Part shown: in pieces, positions 22,910 to 31,539 of the stretch
Position numbering within the stretch: position 1 is the stretch's first letter
Layout of the letters: the number at the start of each line of letters is the position of its first letter
Position numbers and translations under genes: made by a program
Notes under the pieces: generated by a model
Seen by the model: only the letters and a program-made list of their open reading frames with translations
Told to the model about the DNA's origin: nothing
Databases searched by the model: none
NCBI RefSeq assembly: GCF_049331405.1
Contig: NZ_CP186275.1
Location: 284,126-348,125 of the forward strand
DNA: 64,000 nucleotides
DNA from: PoT sp049331405
Lineage (GTDB): Bacteria > Planctomycetota > Planctomycetia > Isosphaerales > Isosphaeraceae
Direction: 5' to 3'

Positions 22910-25837
22910 ATGACGATTTTCAGCGGCCGAGCGATGCGACGCGCCTTCCCCCCTGGATGGAGCGCGGGGATGTTGGGCGTCGAGCGGACGGATCGCCAGC
23001 TCCTGGAGTGCGTGAGCCGGCAGCGAGGCGAGGCCGCCGAGATGGCCTTCGCGACACTCGTGCAGAGGCACGGGCCGATGGTCTTCGGGATCTGCCGGAG
23101 CTTGTTGGCGGACCCCAACGACGCGGAGGACGCGTTTCAGGCGACCTTCCTCGTCCTCGCACGCAAGGCCGACACCCTCCGGCAGCCGGAGTCGCTGGCC
23201 CACTGGCTGCACGGCGTCGCCCTGAGGACGGCCCGCAAGACCAAGGCGTTGGGGGATCTGCAACGACGGCGCGAACAGCAGGAGTTTGCGATGGGCTCCC
23301 ACGAACCCGTCGGTGATTGGGGCCGCGTCGAGCTCCAGCTCGTCAGGCGAGAGCAGGCCGAGGCCGTCCACGAGGAGGTCGCCCGCCTGCCCGAGGCCTA
23401 TCGGGCCCCCGTCGTCCTCTGCTACCTCGAAGGCCTCACCCACGTCGAGGCCGCCGAGCGCCTCCGATGGCCCGTCGGCACCCTGAGCGTCCGGCTGATG
23501 CGGGCCCGCAAGCTCCTCCATGGCCGCCTCTCGCGACGAGGCCTGGCGCCGGGCCTCCTGACCCTGCTCACGCTCCCCGACGGCGCCAAGGCCGTCCCGC
23601 CCGAGGCCCTCGTCGAGGCGACCGCCCACGCCGCCGCCAGGCTCACATCTCAGAAGGCCCTGATGACGGAGGTCGCCTCGAGGAAGGTCGCGCACCTCGT
23701 CGAGGAGGTCCTCGAAGGGCTCTGCGTCGAATTCGTCGCGCCGATGGTCGTCGCGCTGGCCGTCGCCGTGGCGCTCGTCGCCACCTGCGCGTCGGTCCTC
23801 GCGGGGACGGACGCGAAGGTGGCCGAGGCGTCGAAACCGGTCCCCGGCCTCGTCGCGGCGAGCGGAATTGCCCCCTCCGAGAAAATCCCGGGCGACCGTC
23901 ACGAGACGAAGACCGATGCGTATGATAATGAGCACGTCAACAAGAAAAACATAGCTGGTCCTTTCGAAGAAGCGGCTCCTGGGCAAGCGGCGTCGACCCA
24001 GAGGGTGGAATACCTCCGGCGTGCGTCGAAGGCGGGGGGCTCGCCCGAGGACCAGGTCCGGCTCTCGCTCTGGTGCGAGTCGCAGGGGCTTTCGGCCGAG
24101 CGGTTCAAGCACCTAGCCCTGGCGATCCTGCATGACCCGACGCACGGCGTCGCCCGGGGTCTGCTCGGGCAGGTGGCGAGGGACGGGCGCTGGATCCGGG
24201 CCGAGGACGTCGGGCGCCTGCTCAGGCCGAATTCGCAGACGGCCTCGAACCTGGCCGAATACAACGCGCGTCGGGAGCGCATGGAGAACAACGCCGAGGC
24301 CCACTGGAACCTCGCGCTCTGGTGCGATCGGCACGGCCTCAAGGCCGAATCCGTCGCCCACCTGACGGCCGTGACCCGGCTCGCCCCGGGCAAGGAGATG
24401 GCCTGGAAGCGGCTCGGGTTCCAGCGCTGGCGGGGGCGTTGGCGGACGCCCGAGTCGATCGCCGCCGAGAAGGCCGAGACCGACGCCCAGCGCAAGGCCG
24501 ATCGCCGCTGGCTCCCCCTGCTCCAGAAATATCGAGATGCGTTAGCGGAAGGGAAGGTTCGCGACGAGGCCGTGCAGGCGCTCGCCGGCGTGAGCGACCC
24601 GAGGGCGACGAACGCGGTGCTCGCCGTCTTCGCCAACGGCGACGCCCGCGACCAGGCCCTCGCCGTGCAGGTGCTCGGCCAGATCGAGTCCCCCGCCTCG
24701 ACGAAGGCCCTTGCGTTGCTGGCGATGGCGGGCTCCGGCGCGACGGTCCAGCGGGCCGCCTGCGAGACGCTCGCCAGGCGCGACCACCACGAGGCCCTCG
24801 GCCTGCTCGTCTCGCTGCTCCGCGACCCCGAACCGAACCGCAAGAGCGTCGTCTACCGATTCCAGATGCTCCCCATCGGGGCCTTGGGGCCGGCCTCGCC
24901 GGGCGTCACGTTCATCGAAGGACGCAAGGGGAACCTGCTCCAGTTCTACACCGTGGACGAGTCGATGTCGTACGTCTCCCTGATGAATGAAACGAATGGC
25001 GATATCGGCATGGCCTTGATTAATGATGCGTATAATGCGTGGTTCCTGAATAATGGCAGCTACCAGCGCCGCGTCGGATATCAGACGATCCGGCAGGTGG
25101 CCAACCTCAATGCGACGATCAAAGATTTGATCATCGAGGCGAATACCGAGATGGCCATCGTCCAGGGGGCCGTGCGGAGGACGAACGATCGCCTGATCCA
25201 GACGCTCAAGAACATCTCGGGGGTCGACCGCGACGGCGACTGGCAATCCTGGATCCGCTGGTGGGTCGAGGATCGAGGCTATGCCTACGAGCCCGAGAAT
25301 TACCGGACCCCCCAGGATACGTCGATCGAGCAGGCGAGGCCCACGGTCGTCCAGCGCCTGCATCTCTCCTGCTTCGCGGCGGGGACACCCGTGCGGACGA
25401 TCGCCGGCCTCCGCCCGATCGAGACGATCCGCGTGGGGGATCAGGTCCTCGCCCAGGATCCGAAGACGGGAGAACTCGGCTATGAGACGGTGGTCGCCTC
25501 GGTGACCAACCCGCCCGACGCCACCTTCCGCGTCCGGATCGAGGATGACGAGTTACTGGCGACGGGCATCCACCGCTTCTGGGTCGCCGGCCGGGGCTGG
25601 GTCATGGCGCGTGACCTGAAGCCGGGGGATCGCGTGCGAGTCATCGGCGGGGTCGCCCGCGTGACGAAGGTGAACCCGGTCCCCTCGCGGCTCGTGTACA
25701 ACCTGGAGGTCGCCAACAAGTCGAGCTTCTTCGTCGGCCGTCTCGGCTCGCTCGTCCACGACAACAGCCCGGTCGAGCGCATCACCAGGCCGTTCGACCT
25801 CGCCCCGGAGTCGACGGAAGTCGCCGACGCCCATTGA
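22910..25837 (+). CDS. ECF sigma factor 2 with HEAT-like extension and C-terminal Hint domain
   Basis: 975 residues; GGAGGG six bases before ATG 22910. Residues about 25-200 are an ECF sigma-70 (QRHGPMVFGICRSLLADPND, DAFQATFLVLARKAD, LPEAYRAPVVLCYLEGLTHV, WPVGTLSVRLMRARKLLHGR). A membrane helix follows at about 276-300. Residues 345-500 hold planctomycete repeat modules (AHWNLALWCDRHGLKAESVA, WKRLGFQRWRGRWRTPE), and 540-640 HEAT-like helices. Residues 821-953 are a Hint domain: Cys821 in CFAAGTPVRTIAG, the B-block ATGIHRFWVAGRGWV with Thr885 and His888, and FFVGRLGSLVHDNS with Asn952 before Ser953. About 22 residues follow. This suggests autocatalytic cleavage of an extracytoplasmic part of a sigma factor; activity is inferred from the residues only. 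Confidence 0.9.
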   Translation: MTIFSGRAMRRAFPPGWSAGMLGVERTDRQLLECVSRQRGEAAEMAFATLVQRHGPMVFGICRSLLADPNDAEDAFQATFLVLARKADTLRQPESLAHWLHGVALRTARKTKALGDLQRRREQQEFAMGSHEPVGDWGRVELQLVRREQAEAVHEEVARLPEAYRAPVVLCYLEGLTHVEAAERLRWPVGTLSVRLMRARKLLHGRLSRRGLAPGLLTLLTLPDGAKAVPPEALVEATAHAAARLTSQKALMTEVASRKVAHLVEEVLEGLCVEFVAPMVVALAVAVALVATCASVLAGTDAKVAEASKPVPGLVAASGIAPSEKIPGDRHETKTDAYDNEHVNKKNIAGPFEEAAPGQAASTQRVEYLRRASKAGGSPEDQVRLSLWCESQGLSAERFKHLALAILHDPTHGVARGLLGQVARDGRWIRAEDVGRLLRPNSQTASNLAEYNARRERMENNAEAHWNLALWCDRHGLKAESVAHLTAVTRLAPGKEMAWKRLGFQRWRGRWRTPESIAAEKAETDAQRKADRRWLPLLQKYRDALAEGKVRDEAVQALAGVSDPRATNAVLAVFANGDARDQALAVQVLGQIESPASTKALALLAMAGSGATVQRAACETLARRDHHEALGLLVSLLRDPEPNRKSVVYRFQMLPIGALGPASPGVTFIEGRKGNLLQFYTVDESMSYVSLMNETNGDIGMALINDAYNAWFLNNGSYQRRVGYQTIRQVANLNATIKDLIIEANTEMAIVQGAVRRTNDRLIQTLKNISGVDRDGDWQSWIRWWVEDRGYAYEPENYRTPQDTSIEQARPTVVQRLHLSCFAAGTPVRTIAGLRPIETIRVGDQVLAQDPKTGELGYETVVASVTNPPDATFRVRIEDDELLATGIHRFWVAGRGWVMARDLKPGDRVRVIGGVARVTKVNPVPSRLVYNLEVANKSSFFVGRLGSLVHDNSPVERITRPFDLAPESTEVADAH

Positions 25838-25861
25838 TCGCCTTCCAAAGACGGGGACAAT

Positions 25862-25911
25862 CCAGGGCGCCCTCACCGCCGCCAAGGATGACGGGATGAG
25901 GGCGCCCCTGG
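25862..25911. terminator. Bidirectional hairpin between convergent genes
   Basis: CCAGGGCGCCCTCA (25862-25875) pairs with TGAGGGCGCCCCTGG (25897-25911) with one bulged C and a 21-base loop. It sits between the stop of sigma factor 2 and the stop of rutE. There is no T-tract. Confidence 0.55.
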
Positions 25912-25953
25912 GATTCTCATGCGATCGCCTGATTCCATGAAGGGATCGAACCG

Positions 25954-26577
25954 TCAGAGAATCTGGCAGGCCTCGTCGAATTCGAGCCGAGGCGCCCTGG
26001 GATAGAGCTTCTCGGGGTCGCCATATCCGAGGTTGCAGAGCAGGTTGACCTTCCACTTGCCGTCGGGGAAGAACTCGGCGTTGAGCTTGTCGGCGTCGAA
26101 GCCGGACATGGGGCCGCAGTCGAGGCCCAGCGACCGCGCCGCGAGGATGAAGTATGCCGCCTGGAGCGAGCTATTCCGCATCCCGGTCTCGTCGATGAGC
26201 GGCTGGTTCCCGACGAAGTAGGAGCGGAAGTCGCCGAACGGCATGAGGTGCGGCAGCCGCTCGTAGAACTCGACATCCCAGGCGATGATCGCCGTCACGG
26301 GCGCCGAGCGCGTCTTGTCGAGGTTCCCCGGCATCAGGGCCGGCAGCAGCCTCTCCTTGCCCCGGGTGCTCGTGATGAACACGAATCTTGCCGGGCTCGC
26401 ATTCGCACTCGTCGGGCCCATCCTCGCCAGGCGATAGAGCTCCTTGAGCGTCTCGTGCGAGACCGGCTCGGGCTTCCAGGCGATGTACGTCCTCGCCTCG
26501 AGGAACAGTTGGTCGAGCGCCTCGGGCGCGAGCCTCTTGCCGTTTCCGACCGAAGGATCCGAATCCAGAACGCTCAT
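25954..26577 (-). CDS. rutE: RutE-like malonic semialdehyde reductase (nitroreductase family)
   Basis: 207 residues with AGGAGG eight bases before ATG 26577. The sequence follows E. coli RutE closely along its length: MGPTSANASPARFVFI, APVTAIIAWDVEFYERLPHL, GMRNSSLQAAYFILAARSLG, LDCGPMSGFDADKL, LLCNLGYGDPEKLYPRAPRL. The family uses FMN and NAD(P)H to reduce malonic semialdehyde to 3-hydroxypropionate in pyrimidine breakdown, but many members have wider flavin reductase roles. No other rut genes are nearby, so the pathway role here is uncertain. It is convergent with sigma factor 2. Confidence 0.88.
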   Translation of the reverse strand: MSVLDSDPSVGNGKRLAPEALDQLFLEARTYIAWKPEPVSHETLKELYRLARMGPTSANASPARFVFITSTRGKERLLPALMPGNLDKTRSAPVTAIIAWDVEFYERLPHLMPFGDFRSYFVGNQPLIDETGMRNSSLQAAYFILAARSLGLDCGPMSGFDADKLNAEFFPDGKWKVNLLCNLGYGDPEKLYPRAPRLEFDEACQIL

Positions 26578-26747
26578 CCGTCGGGCCTCCTTAATGCGAG
26601 TGCCTTCTTGTCCGGGGCGTGAAACCGCCCTCCGCCGTCATTGGCGGTATCATGCCCCGGAGGGCCCGGCGTCGGCCATGGTCATTCCGCCAATCTCCCC
26701 GTCCGATCGTCCGGATTTGCCTCGAGGGAGATTGGCATCGGTATGGC

Positions 26748-29003
26748 TCAGGGGGCCGGCGATTCGGCGGGTTGGTCCCTGGCCGGCGCGATCGTGAACG
26801 AGCCACGCAGTTCGAGCGGCTTGGGGCCGTTGCCGAGCGTGAACCGGAACGTCATGGTCTTGCCGTCGTGGTCGACGACCTTGGCCTCGGTTTTGACTTC
26901 GGCCTTGGCCTTGGCCCCGGCTTGCTCCGCACCCTGATTGGCCGGGCGGCCGGCGAACGCGGCGGGGACGATCGGCTTGACGGGCTCGGGGGCGTTCCTC
27001 AGGCGAAGCTGCGATAGGAAGTCGCCCGTCGAGGTGGGATTGACCTTCTTTTCGTCGACAAGGGTGATTCCTTGATGGTCCAGCAGCGTACCTTGCATCT
27101 CTTCGAGCGAGACGATCGAGACGTTATAGGCCGTCAAGGCATTCGATTCGGTCGCGACGGAATCGACATAACGGCTGATCTCCGAGAGGTAGACGTCGAA
27201 GTTGAAGCCGTCTCGACGGTTCTCTTCGACTCCAACGCGCTGGGCCTCGAGTTGAGCCTCTCGCTCGCACCTCATGGCGTATTTCGATCTGTAGAGGTGG
27301 TAACTTGCAGCAAGTTCGCGATAAAACCGCGCCAGCGATCGCTTCGTCTGCTGGCGGACGCTGGCGGCGTAGGTTTCTTCCTTCTGGCGGACATGCGCGT
27401 TGGCGTCATCACCTGCTCTAGCTAGATCCTGCAATCGTAACTTCTGAAGCAGAATATCTGGCTGATTCTCTTGCATGGCAAGCAAGCACCGCTCCCAGGT
27501 GGTTTTGACTGGCTCGACGCTCGCTCGAGTCGCGGGGATGATACTTCGCTTGTCCTCGAGAGATAATCCGATCATATTTCGAAGTCTGCTTTCGATCCCC
27601 TTCAAATCGGATGACCTGCTCGATCCGATGTCGCGAAGCTGTGCGAGCAGGACCTCTGCTTTGCCGGAGTTGGTGTTGTCGACCCGGCCGGCGTTGAATT
27701 CAGCATTCGCCCACGCCAGGGCGGACTCCGTCAGCTTGATCGCCCTCCTGATCGCAGCGAGTTCGGACCTTTGTTGCATGAGCGACCAGTAGTTTTGTTC
27801 GACTGACCGCAAGTAAGCCATGAGCTCGCCGCGGAACTTCTGGAAATGAGCTCGGTCTTCGATGCGAATGATCGCGTAACCGGGCCTGCTCGGTTTATTT
27901 GGATCGGGCCTGATTTCCAGGATGTTCTCCGTGTTTCGCAGGGCGAGGAGGAGGGCCTCGCGGAGCGTGAGTTCCCAGGCTCCGTTCGCCGTTTCGGCGA
28001 GGTCTTTGTCTTGCCGAGGCAAAGCGATCCCGAACGGGTCGGCCTCGTCGAAGGGGCCGTCCTCGCGTCTAGCCGTTGCCACTCCGTGCGGGTCGGCCTT
28101 CTCTGAGGGGACCTTGCCTTCTTCCAGATGAGGCCCCGACATTCCGGGCGGATCGGTCTTTTCATCGGGGCCAACAGCGGCGACACCGAGGCCCCCGGTG
28201 ACGACGCCAAGCGTCAACACCAACGCCGCCACAACTCGAATCTTGCCGAAGATCATGGTCATCAGGACTCCTTTCACCAGAGTGCGAGCCGTCGCCGAGG
28301 CCGTCCCGGCCGCCATTCCGGCCGCCAGGGATTCCGAGACTGCGCCACGCGCGGCGTCGTCCGAGAGCAACATCCCGAGGGCCATCGAGGGGGCGAGGCC
28401 TCGCCGGATCAGAGAATCGCGGAGCCGCTCGCGGCCCCGGGAACGCCAGGACTTGACCGTGCCGACGGGCCTCCCCATCAGCCTCGCCGCCTGCTCGCAC
28501 GAGTGCCCCTCCAGGTCGCAGAGCACAATCGGGATCCGATACCGCTCCGGGAGCCGGTCGATCTCCTCGTGAAGCAGCGGGGCGACGTCGTGCGCGAGGG
28601 CATCGCCAGGCGGCCTCGACTCGGATTGAGCCATCCTACGTTCGCGCCTCCGACGCCTCGCGGCCGACTTGCGGGCGCACCGGGCCGTCCTCACGGCGAC
28701 CTGATGCAGCCAGGGGCCGAGCGAGTCCTGGACCCAGAGCCGATCGGCCTTCTCGACGAGGATCAGGAAGGTGGCCTGGAAGGCGTCGTGCGCGTCGTGG
28801 AGGTCGCCCAGCCTGGCGCGGCAGGCCCGCATCACCATCGCCCCGTGCCGCTCCACGAGGGCCGCGAACGCGAGCTCCGCGGCCTCGCCGTGCCCGGTCG
28901 AGAATCGCTCGATCAATTGCCCGTCCGTCAGCTCCCGGATCGTCCCGAGGTTGAAGAGCGAGTGGAGCTGGCGTCGGACGGCTTCATCCTTGCGGTTCCT
29001 CAA
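26748..29003 (-). CDS. ECF sigma factor 3 with membrane segment and TolC-like helical domain
   Basis: 751 residues from TTG 29003, chosen over upstream ATGs because GAGGAGGAG lies about 10 bases before it, the protein then opens RNRKDEAVRRQLHSLFNLGT as other planctomycete ECF factors do, and the upstream starts precede the candidate promoter. Residues about 20-190: ECF sigma-70 (ERHGAMVMRACRARLGDLHD, DAFQATFLILVEKAD, LPERYRIPIVLCDLEGHSCE, GRPVGTVKSWRSRGRERL). A membrane helix follows near 250-270 (VVAALVLTLGVVTGGLGVAA). The distal 420 residues resemble TolC-family proteins: LTLREALLLALRNTENI, long coiled coils (YLRSVEQNYWSLMQQRSELA), GKAEVLLAQLRD and RLRNMIGLSLEDKR, then NQPDILLQKLRLQDLA. No outer-membrane strands were assigned, so this is a helical barrel-like stalk at most. 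Confidence 0.87.
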   Translation of the reverse strand: MRNRKDEAVRRQLHSLFNLGTIRELTDGQLIERFSTGHGEAAELAFAALVERHGAMVMRACRARLGDLHDAHDAFQATFLILVEKADRLWVQDSLGPWLHQVAVRTARCARKSAARRRRRERRMAQSESRPPGDALAHDVAPLLHEEIDRLPERYRIPIVLCDLEGHSCEQAARLMGRPVGTVKSWRSRGRERLRDSLIRRGLAPSMALGMLLSDDAARGAVSESLAAGMAAGTASATARTLVKGVLMTMIFGKIRVVAALVLTLGVVTGGLGVAAVGPDEKTDPPGMSGPHLEEGKVPSEKADPHGVATARREDGPFDEADPFGIALPRQDKDLAETANGAWELTLREALLLALRNTENILEIRPDPNKPSRPGYAIIRIEDRAHFQKFRGELMAYLRSVEQNYWSLMQQRSELAAIRRAIKLTESALAWANAEFNAGRVDNTNSGKAEVLLAQLRDIGSSRSSDLKGIESRLRNMIGLSLEDKRSIIPATRASVEPVKTTWERCLLAMQENQPDILLQKLRLQDLARAGDDANAHVRQKEETYAASVRQQTKRSLARFYRELAASYHLYRSKYAMRCEREAQLEAQRVGVEENRRDGFNFDVYLSEISRYVDSVATESNALTAYNVSIVSLEEMQGTLLDHQGITLVDEKKVNPTSTGDFLSQLRLRNAPEPVKPIVPAAFAGRPANQGAEQAGAKAKAEVKTEAKVVDHDGKTMTFRFTLGNGPKPLELRGSFTIAPARDQPAESPAP

Positions 29004-29050
29004 TTCAAGGCACTCCTCCTCGGCCCGGTTCAACGTCTCATCGCAACCGG

Positions 29051-29083
29051 CTGATAATGGCCATGACCCCGGCCCGGGTTGCA
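29051..29083 (-). promoter_or_regulatory. Candidate promoter of sigma factor 3
   Basis: On the minus strand TGCAAC (29083-29078), 21 bases, TATCAG (29056-29051), 47 bases before the chosen TTG start. The spacing and hexamers match those upstream of sigma factor 2. It is preceded by CTTTTTTCCGGAAAG. Confidence 0.45.
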
Positions 29084-29461
29084 ACTTTCCGGAAAAAAGC
29101 GTGAGCCGGGTGGACAGGCAGTTTAGCGAGTCCCCCTGCCCTCCCGCCATTTCCTCGGCCCTTCCCCGATTCTCCTTCGCCAAACCGCCAGGCCTGATGG
29201 AGCCGAAAGGTCATCAGTAAACCCTCGCTACCCCACGTCTTGGGTAGCCGCGATTGGGACAATCGGGGTCGCGGAGCGACGAGAGGCCCACGGCGATAAG
29301 CCCGGACGAATCCAGGGCCCCTCTGCGTCTTCTGACCCGGAAGAGGCGAGCGATGGGAGAAACCCATCGCCCCTACCGCTCGACCGAGAAGCGTCGTAGT
29401 CTGGTTCAGATACGACCCATGGATCCGAGACAGGTACCCAACGATCTCAGGAGGCCCCGCG

Positions 29462-30580
29462 ATGTCGCAAGCCCGAGGGCGGTTGACCGTGCGTAGACTG
29501 ATGATCCTCGTCCTGCTCGTCGCGGCGCTGATCGGCTCCTTCGAGGCCGGCCGACGCTGGGAGCGTCCCTCGTCAGCCTCGATCGACCCATTCGATGCCA
29601 TGGAGATGCTTTCGCCCTCGGATCAAGGCCGTCATCGAGACGAAACCCGTCGGCGATCGTCGCGGCCAAAGCCGTCGCGAACGCAGGCGTCCGCAGCAAC
29701 AACACACCCGCTTCGGCGCGTGAGCATGCTCGAGGCCGTCGATCCGCTCCCGATCACCCACGGGTTCCTGGCGACCGGCGAGAAGACCTTTATCCGCGAC
29801 TCCAAGGGTCGGGTAACGTGGTCGTATCGGTTGCCGACCCGCGACGGCTGGGTCCTGCGCGATGGCCGCGTGCTACTGGCCATGGCGAAGTCGAAGCCCT
29901 TCCCGAAAGGGGGCGTGGCCGAGGTCGACCGCGAGGGCAATGTCATCTTCGAGTTCCGCGGGAGCCAGTCCGAGGTCAACACCGTGCAGGAGGTCGGCGA
30001 GGGCCGCATCCTGCTCTCCGAGGCGGGCGACCACCCCCGACTGCTGGAGATCGACCGCGAGGGCAAGGTCCACGTCGAGGTCCCGCTCAAGGCCCAGACG
30101 AAGGACCACCACCTGCAAACGAGGATGGCCCGCAAGCTCGAGAACGGCAATTACCTCGTGCCGCAGCTATTGGACAGGGTCGTCCGCGAGTACACGCCCA
30201 AGGGCGAGGTCGTCTGGGAAGTGGCGACCCCCCACATGCCCTTCACCGCGATCCGACTGCCGGATGGCCACACGGTGATCGGCTGCACGCTCGGCAACCT
30301 CGTCATCGAGGTCGATAAGGCCGGCAAGACCGTCTGGCAGGTGACCAACGACGACCTCCCCGGCCGTCCCATCAACGACGCCTGCGGCGTCCAGCGCCTC
30401 CCCAACGGCAACACCGTCATCGCCAGCCACCACGCCGGCCCCGAGGACGTCAAGCTGACCGAGATCACCCCGGACAAGAAGATCGTCTGGACCTACCGCA
30501 ACCCCGACGCCACCGGCATCCACCACTTCCAGATCCTCGACACCGACGGCGTCCCGCTCGATGGCCGGCCTTTCAAATGA
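29462..30580 (+). CDS. Membrane-anchored beta-propeller protein (arylsulfotransferase/PQQ-like)
   Basis: 372 residues, AGGAGG eight bases before ATG 29462. An N-terminal helix (LMILVLLVAALIGSFEAG, residues 13-30) anchors the protein or acts as an uncleaved signal. After a basic linker comes a beta-propeller of about six blades with repeated GNVIFEFRG, GKVHVEVPL, GEVVWEVAT, GKTVWQVTNDD and KKIVWTYRNPD motifs and LPDGHTVIGC/LPNGNTVIASH strands, as in PQQ-like and ASST-type propellers. No sulfotransferase active-site His could be assigned. A binding or scaffold role at the cell surface is likely. Confidence 0.82.
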   Translation: MSQARGRLTVRRLMILVLLVAALIGSFEAGRRWERPSSASIDPFDAMEMLSPSDQGRHRDETRRRSSRPKPSRTQASAATTHPLRRVSMLEAVDPLPITHGFLATGEKTFIRDSKGRVTWSYRLPTRDGWVLRDGRVLLAMAKSKPFPKGGVAEVDREGNVIFEFRGSQSEVNTVQEVGEGRILLSEAGDHPRLLEIDREGKVHVEVPLKAQTKDHHLQTRMARKLENGNYLVPQLLDRVVREYTPKGEVVWEVATPHMPFTAIRLPDGHTVIGCTLGNLVIEVDKAGKTVWQVTNDDLPGRPINDACGVQRLPNGNTVIASHHAGPEDVKLTEITPDKKIVWTYRNPDATGIHHFQILDTDGVPLDGRPFK

Positions 30581-30630
30581 TCGCGGCCTGACGTGATGAC
30601 ATGATTCTCTGATTGTGCAGGACTCGGTTC

Positions 30631-31050
30631 ATGATTCCGGCGGACCTGCGGCTCACGATCGTCGTGCTGATCGAGCGTTGGCTCGCCAAGGCCGAGGATC
30701 CGGAACAAATCGCGGCGGTTCTCGCCTGCGAGGGCTTGCCAGTCTTCATGAATTGGGGAAGCACGGACATCATGTTCCTCCGCCCCGATGGCGAGATCCT
30801 TTCCATCGACTTGGAAGCGAACGAGCGAGTTCCGCATGTCGAAAACGACCCCACGCGGAGGAAGATCGCGATCATCTGCGGAGTCAAGGAATACCCGGAA
30901 CTCCATCCCCTCCTGCCGGCCCGGCCTGCATCGGCTCGGGATTGCTCGTTCTGCGGCGGTACCGGCTGGGTTTTAGTCGACAGGTACCCGCCGACGGGTC
31001 TTGGATGTGGGGAATGCTACAGCCTCGGCTGGCTCGAGTCACCGGGCTGA
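30631..31050 (+). CDS. Small protein with C-terminal zinc ribbon, first of a tandem pair
   Basis: 139 residues from ATG 30631 (MIPADLRLTIVVLIERWLAK); this start aligns with that of the second copy. The C terminus carries CSFCGGTGWVLVDRYPPTGLG then CGECYSLGWL, a CxxC-GxGW-CxxC zinc ribbon of the DnaJ-like kind. The middle has IMFLRPDGEILSIDLEANE, a beta-rich stretch. No family name recognised. About 490 bp containing it are duplicated directly downstream. Confidence 0.72.
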   Translation: MIPADLRLTIVVLIERWLAKAEDPEQIAAVLACEGLPVFMNWGSTDIMFLRPDGEILSIDLEANERVPHVENDPTRRKIAIICGVKEYPELHPLLPARPASARDCSFCGGTGWVLVDRYPPTGLGCGECYSLGWLESPG

Positions 31051-31121
31051 GGCCCTCCCCGTAACAAGAGAAACGATCCGGCGCGGCCGTCGCCAGCCAC
31101 TCTTCGCGAAGGTCATTCTTT

Positions 31122-31539
31122 ATGGTTTCAGGAGACCTCCGGCTCACGATCGTCGTGCTGATCGAGCAATACCTCGCCACATCCAGGGATCGGATCGAAT
31201 GCGAGCAAGCTCGCGCCTACGAGGCCTTGCCGATCTTCCGCGGCTGGGATGGAACGACCCTCTTCCTCCGCCATGATGGCGAGATCCTCGCGATCCATTT
31301 CGAACTGGGCCACCAGGAGGTGCGGATCGAGGCTGGCCCCCATCTGGCGGATGACCACGATCGTCTCCGCCGTCGAATGCCACCCGGAGCTACAACCCCT
31401 CCTGCCGAAGTGGACGGCAACGAGTCGTGATTGCCATATTTGCCGAGGGACCGGCAGATTCTTCATGCAGGGTTGGTTTCCAAGGGGCATGAGATGCAGC
31501 AAATGCTGCGGCCTCGGCTGGCTCGATTCACCTAATTAA
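31122..31539 (+). pseudogene. Frameshifted second copy of the zinc-ribbon gene
   Basis: From ATG 31122 the frame reads MVSGDLRLTIVVLIEQYLAT and FLRHDGEILAIHFELGHQ, parallel to the first copy, but after about RIEAGPHL it goes out of register and ends at 31430. The homologous C-terminal part (ECHPELQPLLPKWTATSRDC, CRGTGRFFMQGW, CSKCCGLGWLDSPN) continues in the +1 frame to 31539. The shift lies near the GGCCCCCATCTGG run at 31334-31346. The gene is probably dead unless the shift is a sequencing error. Confidence 0.75.

Noticed and set aside
22799..24112. Minus-strand frame of 437 codons over sigma factor 2
   Set aside because: Antisense shadow; composition rich in Arg, Gly, Asp and Leu, no motif.
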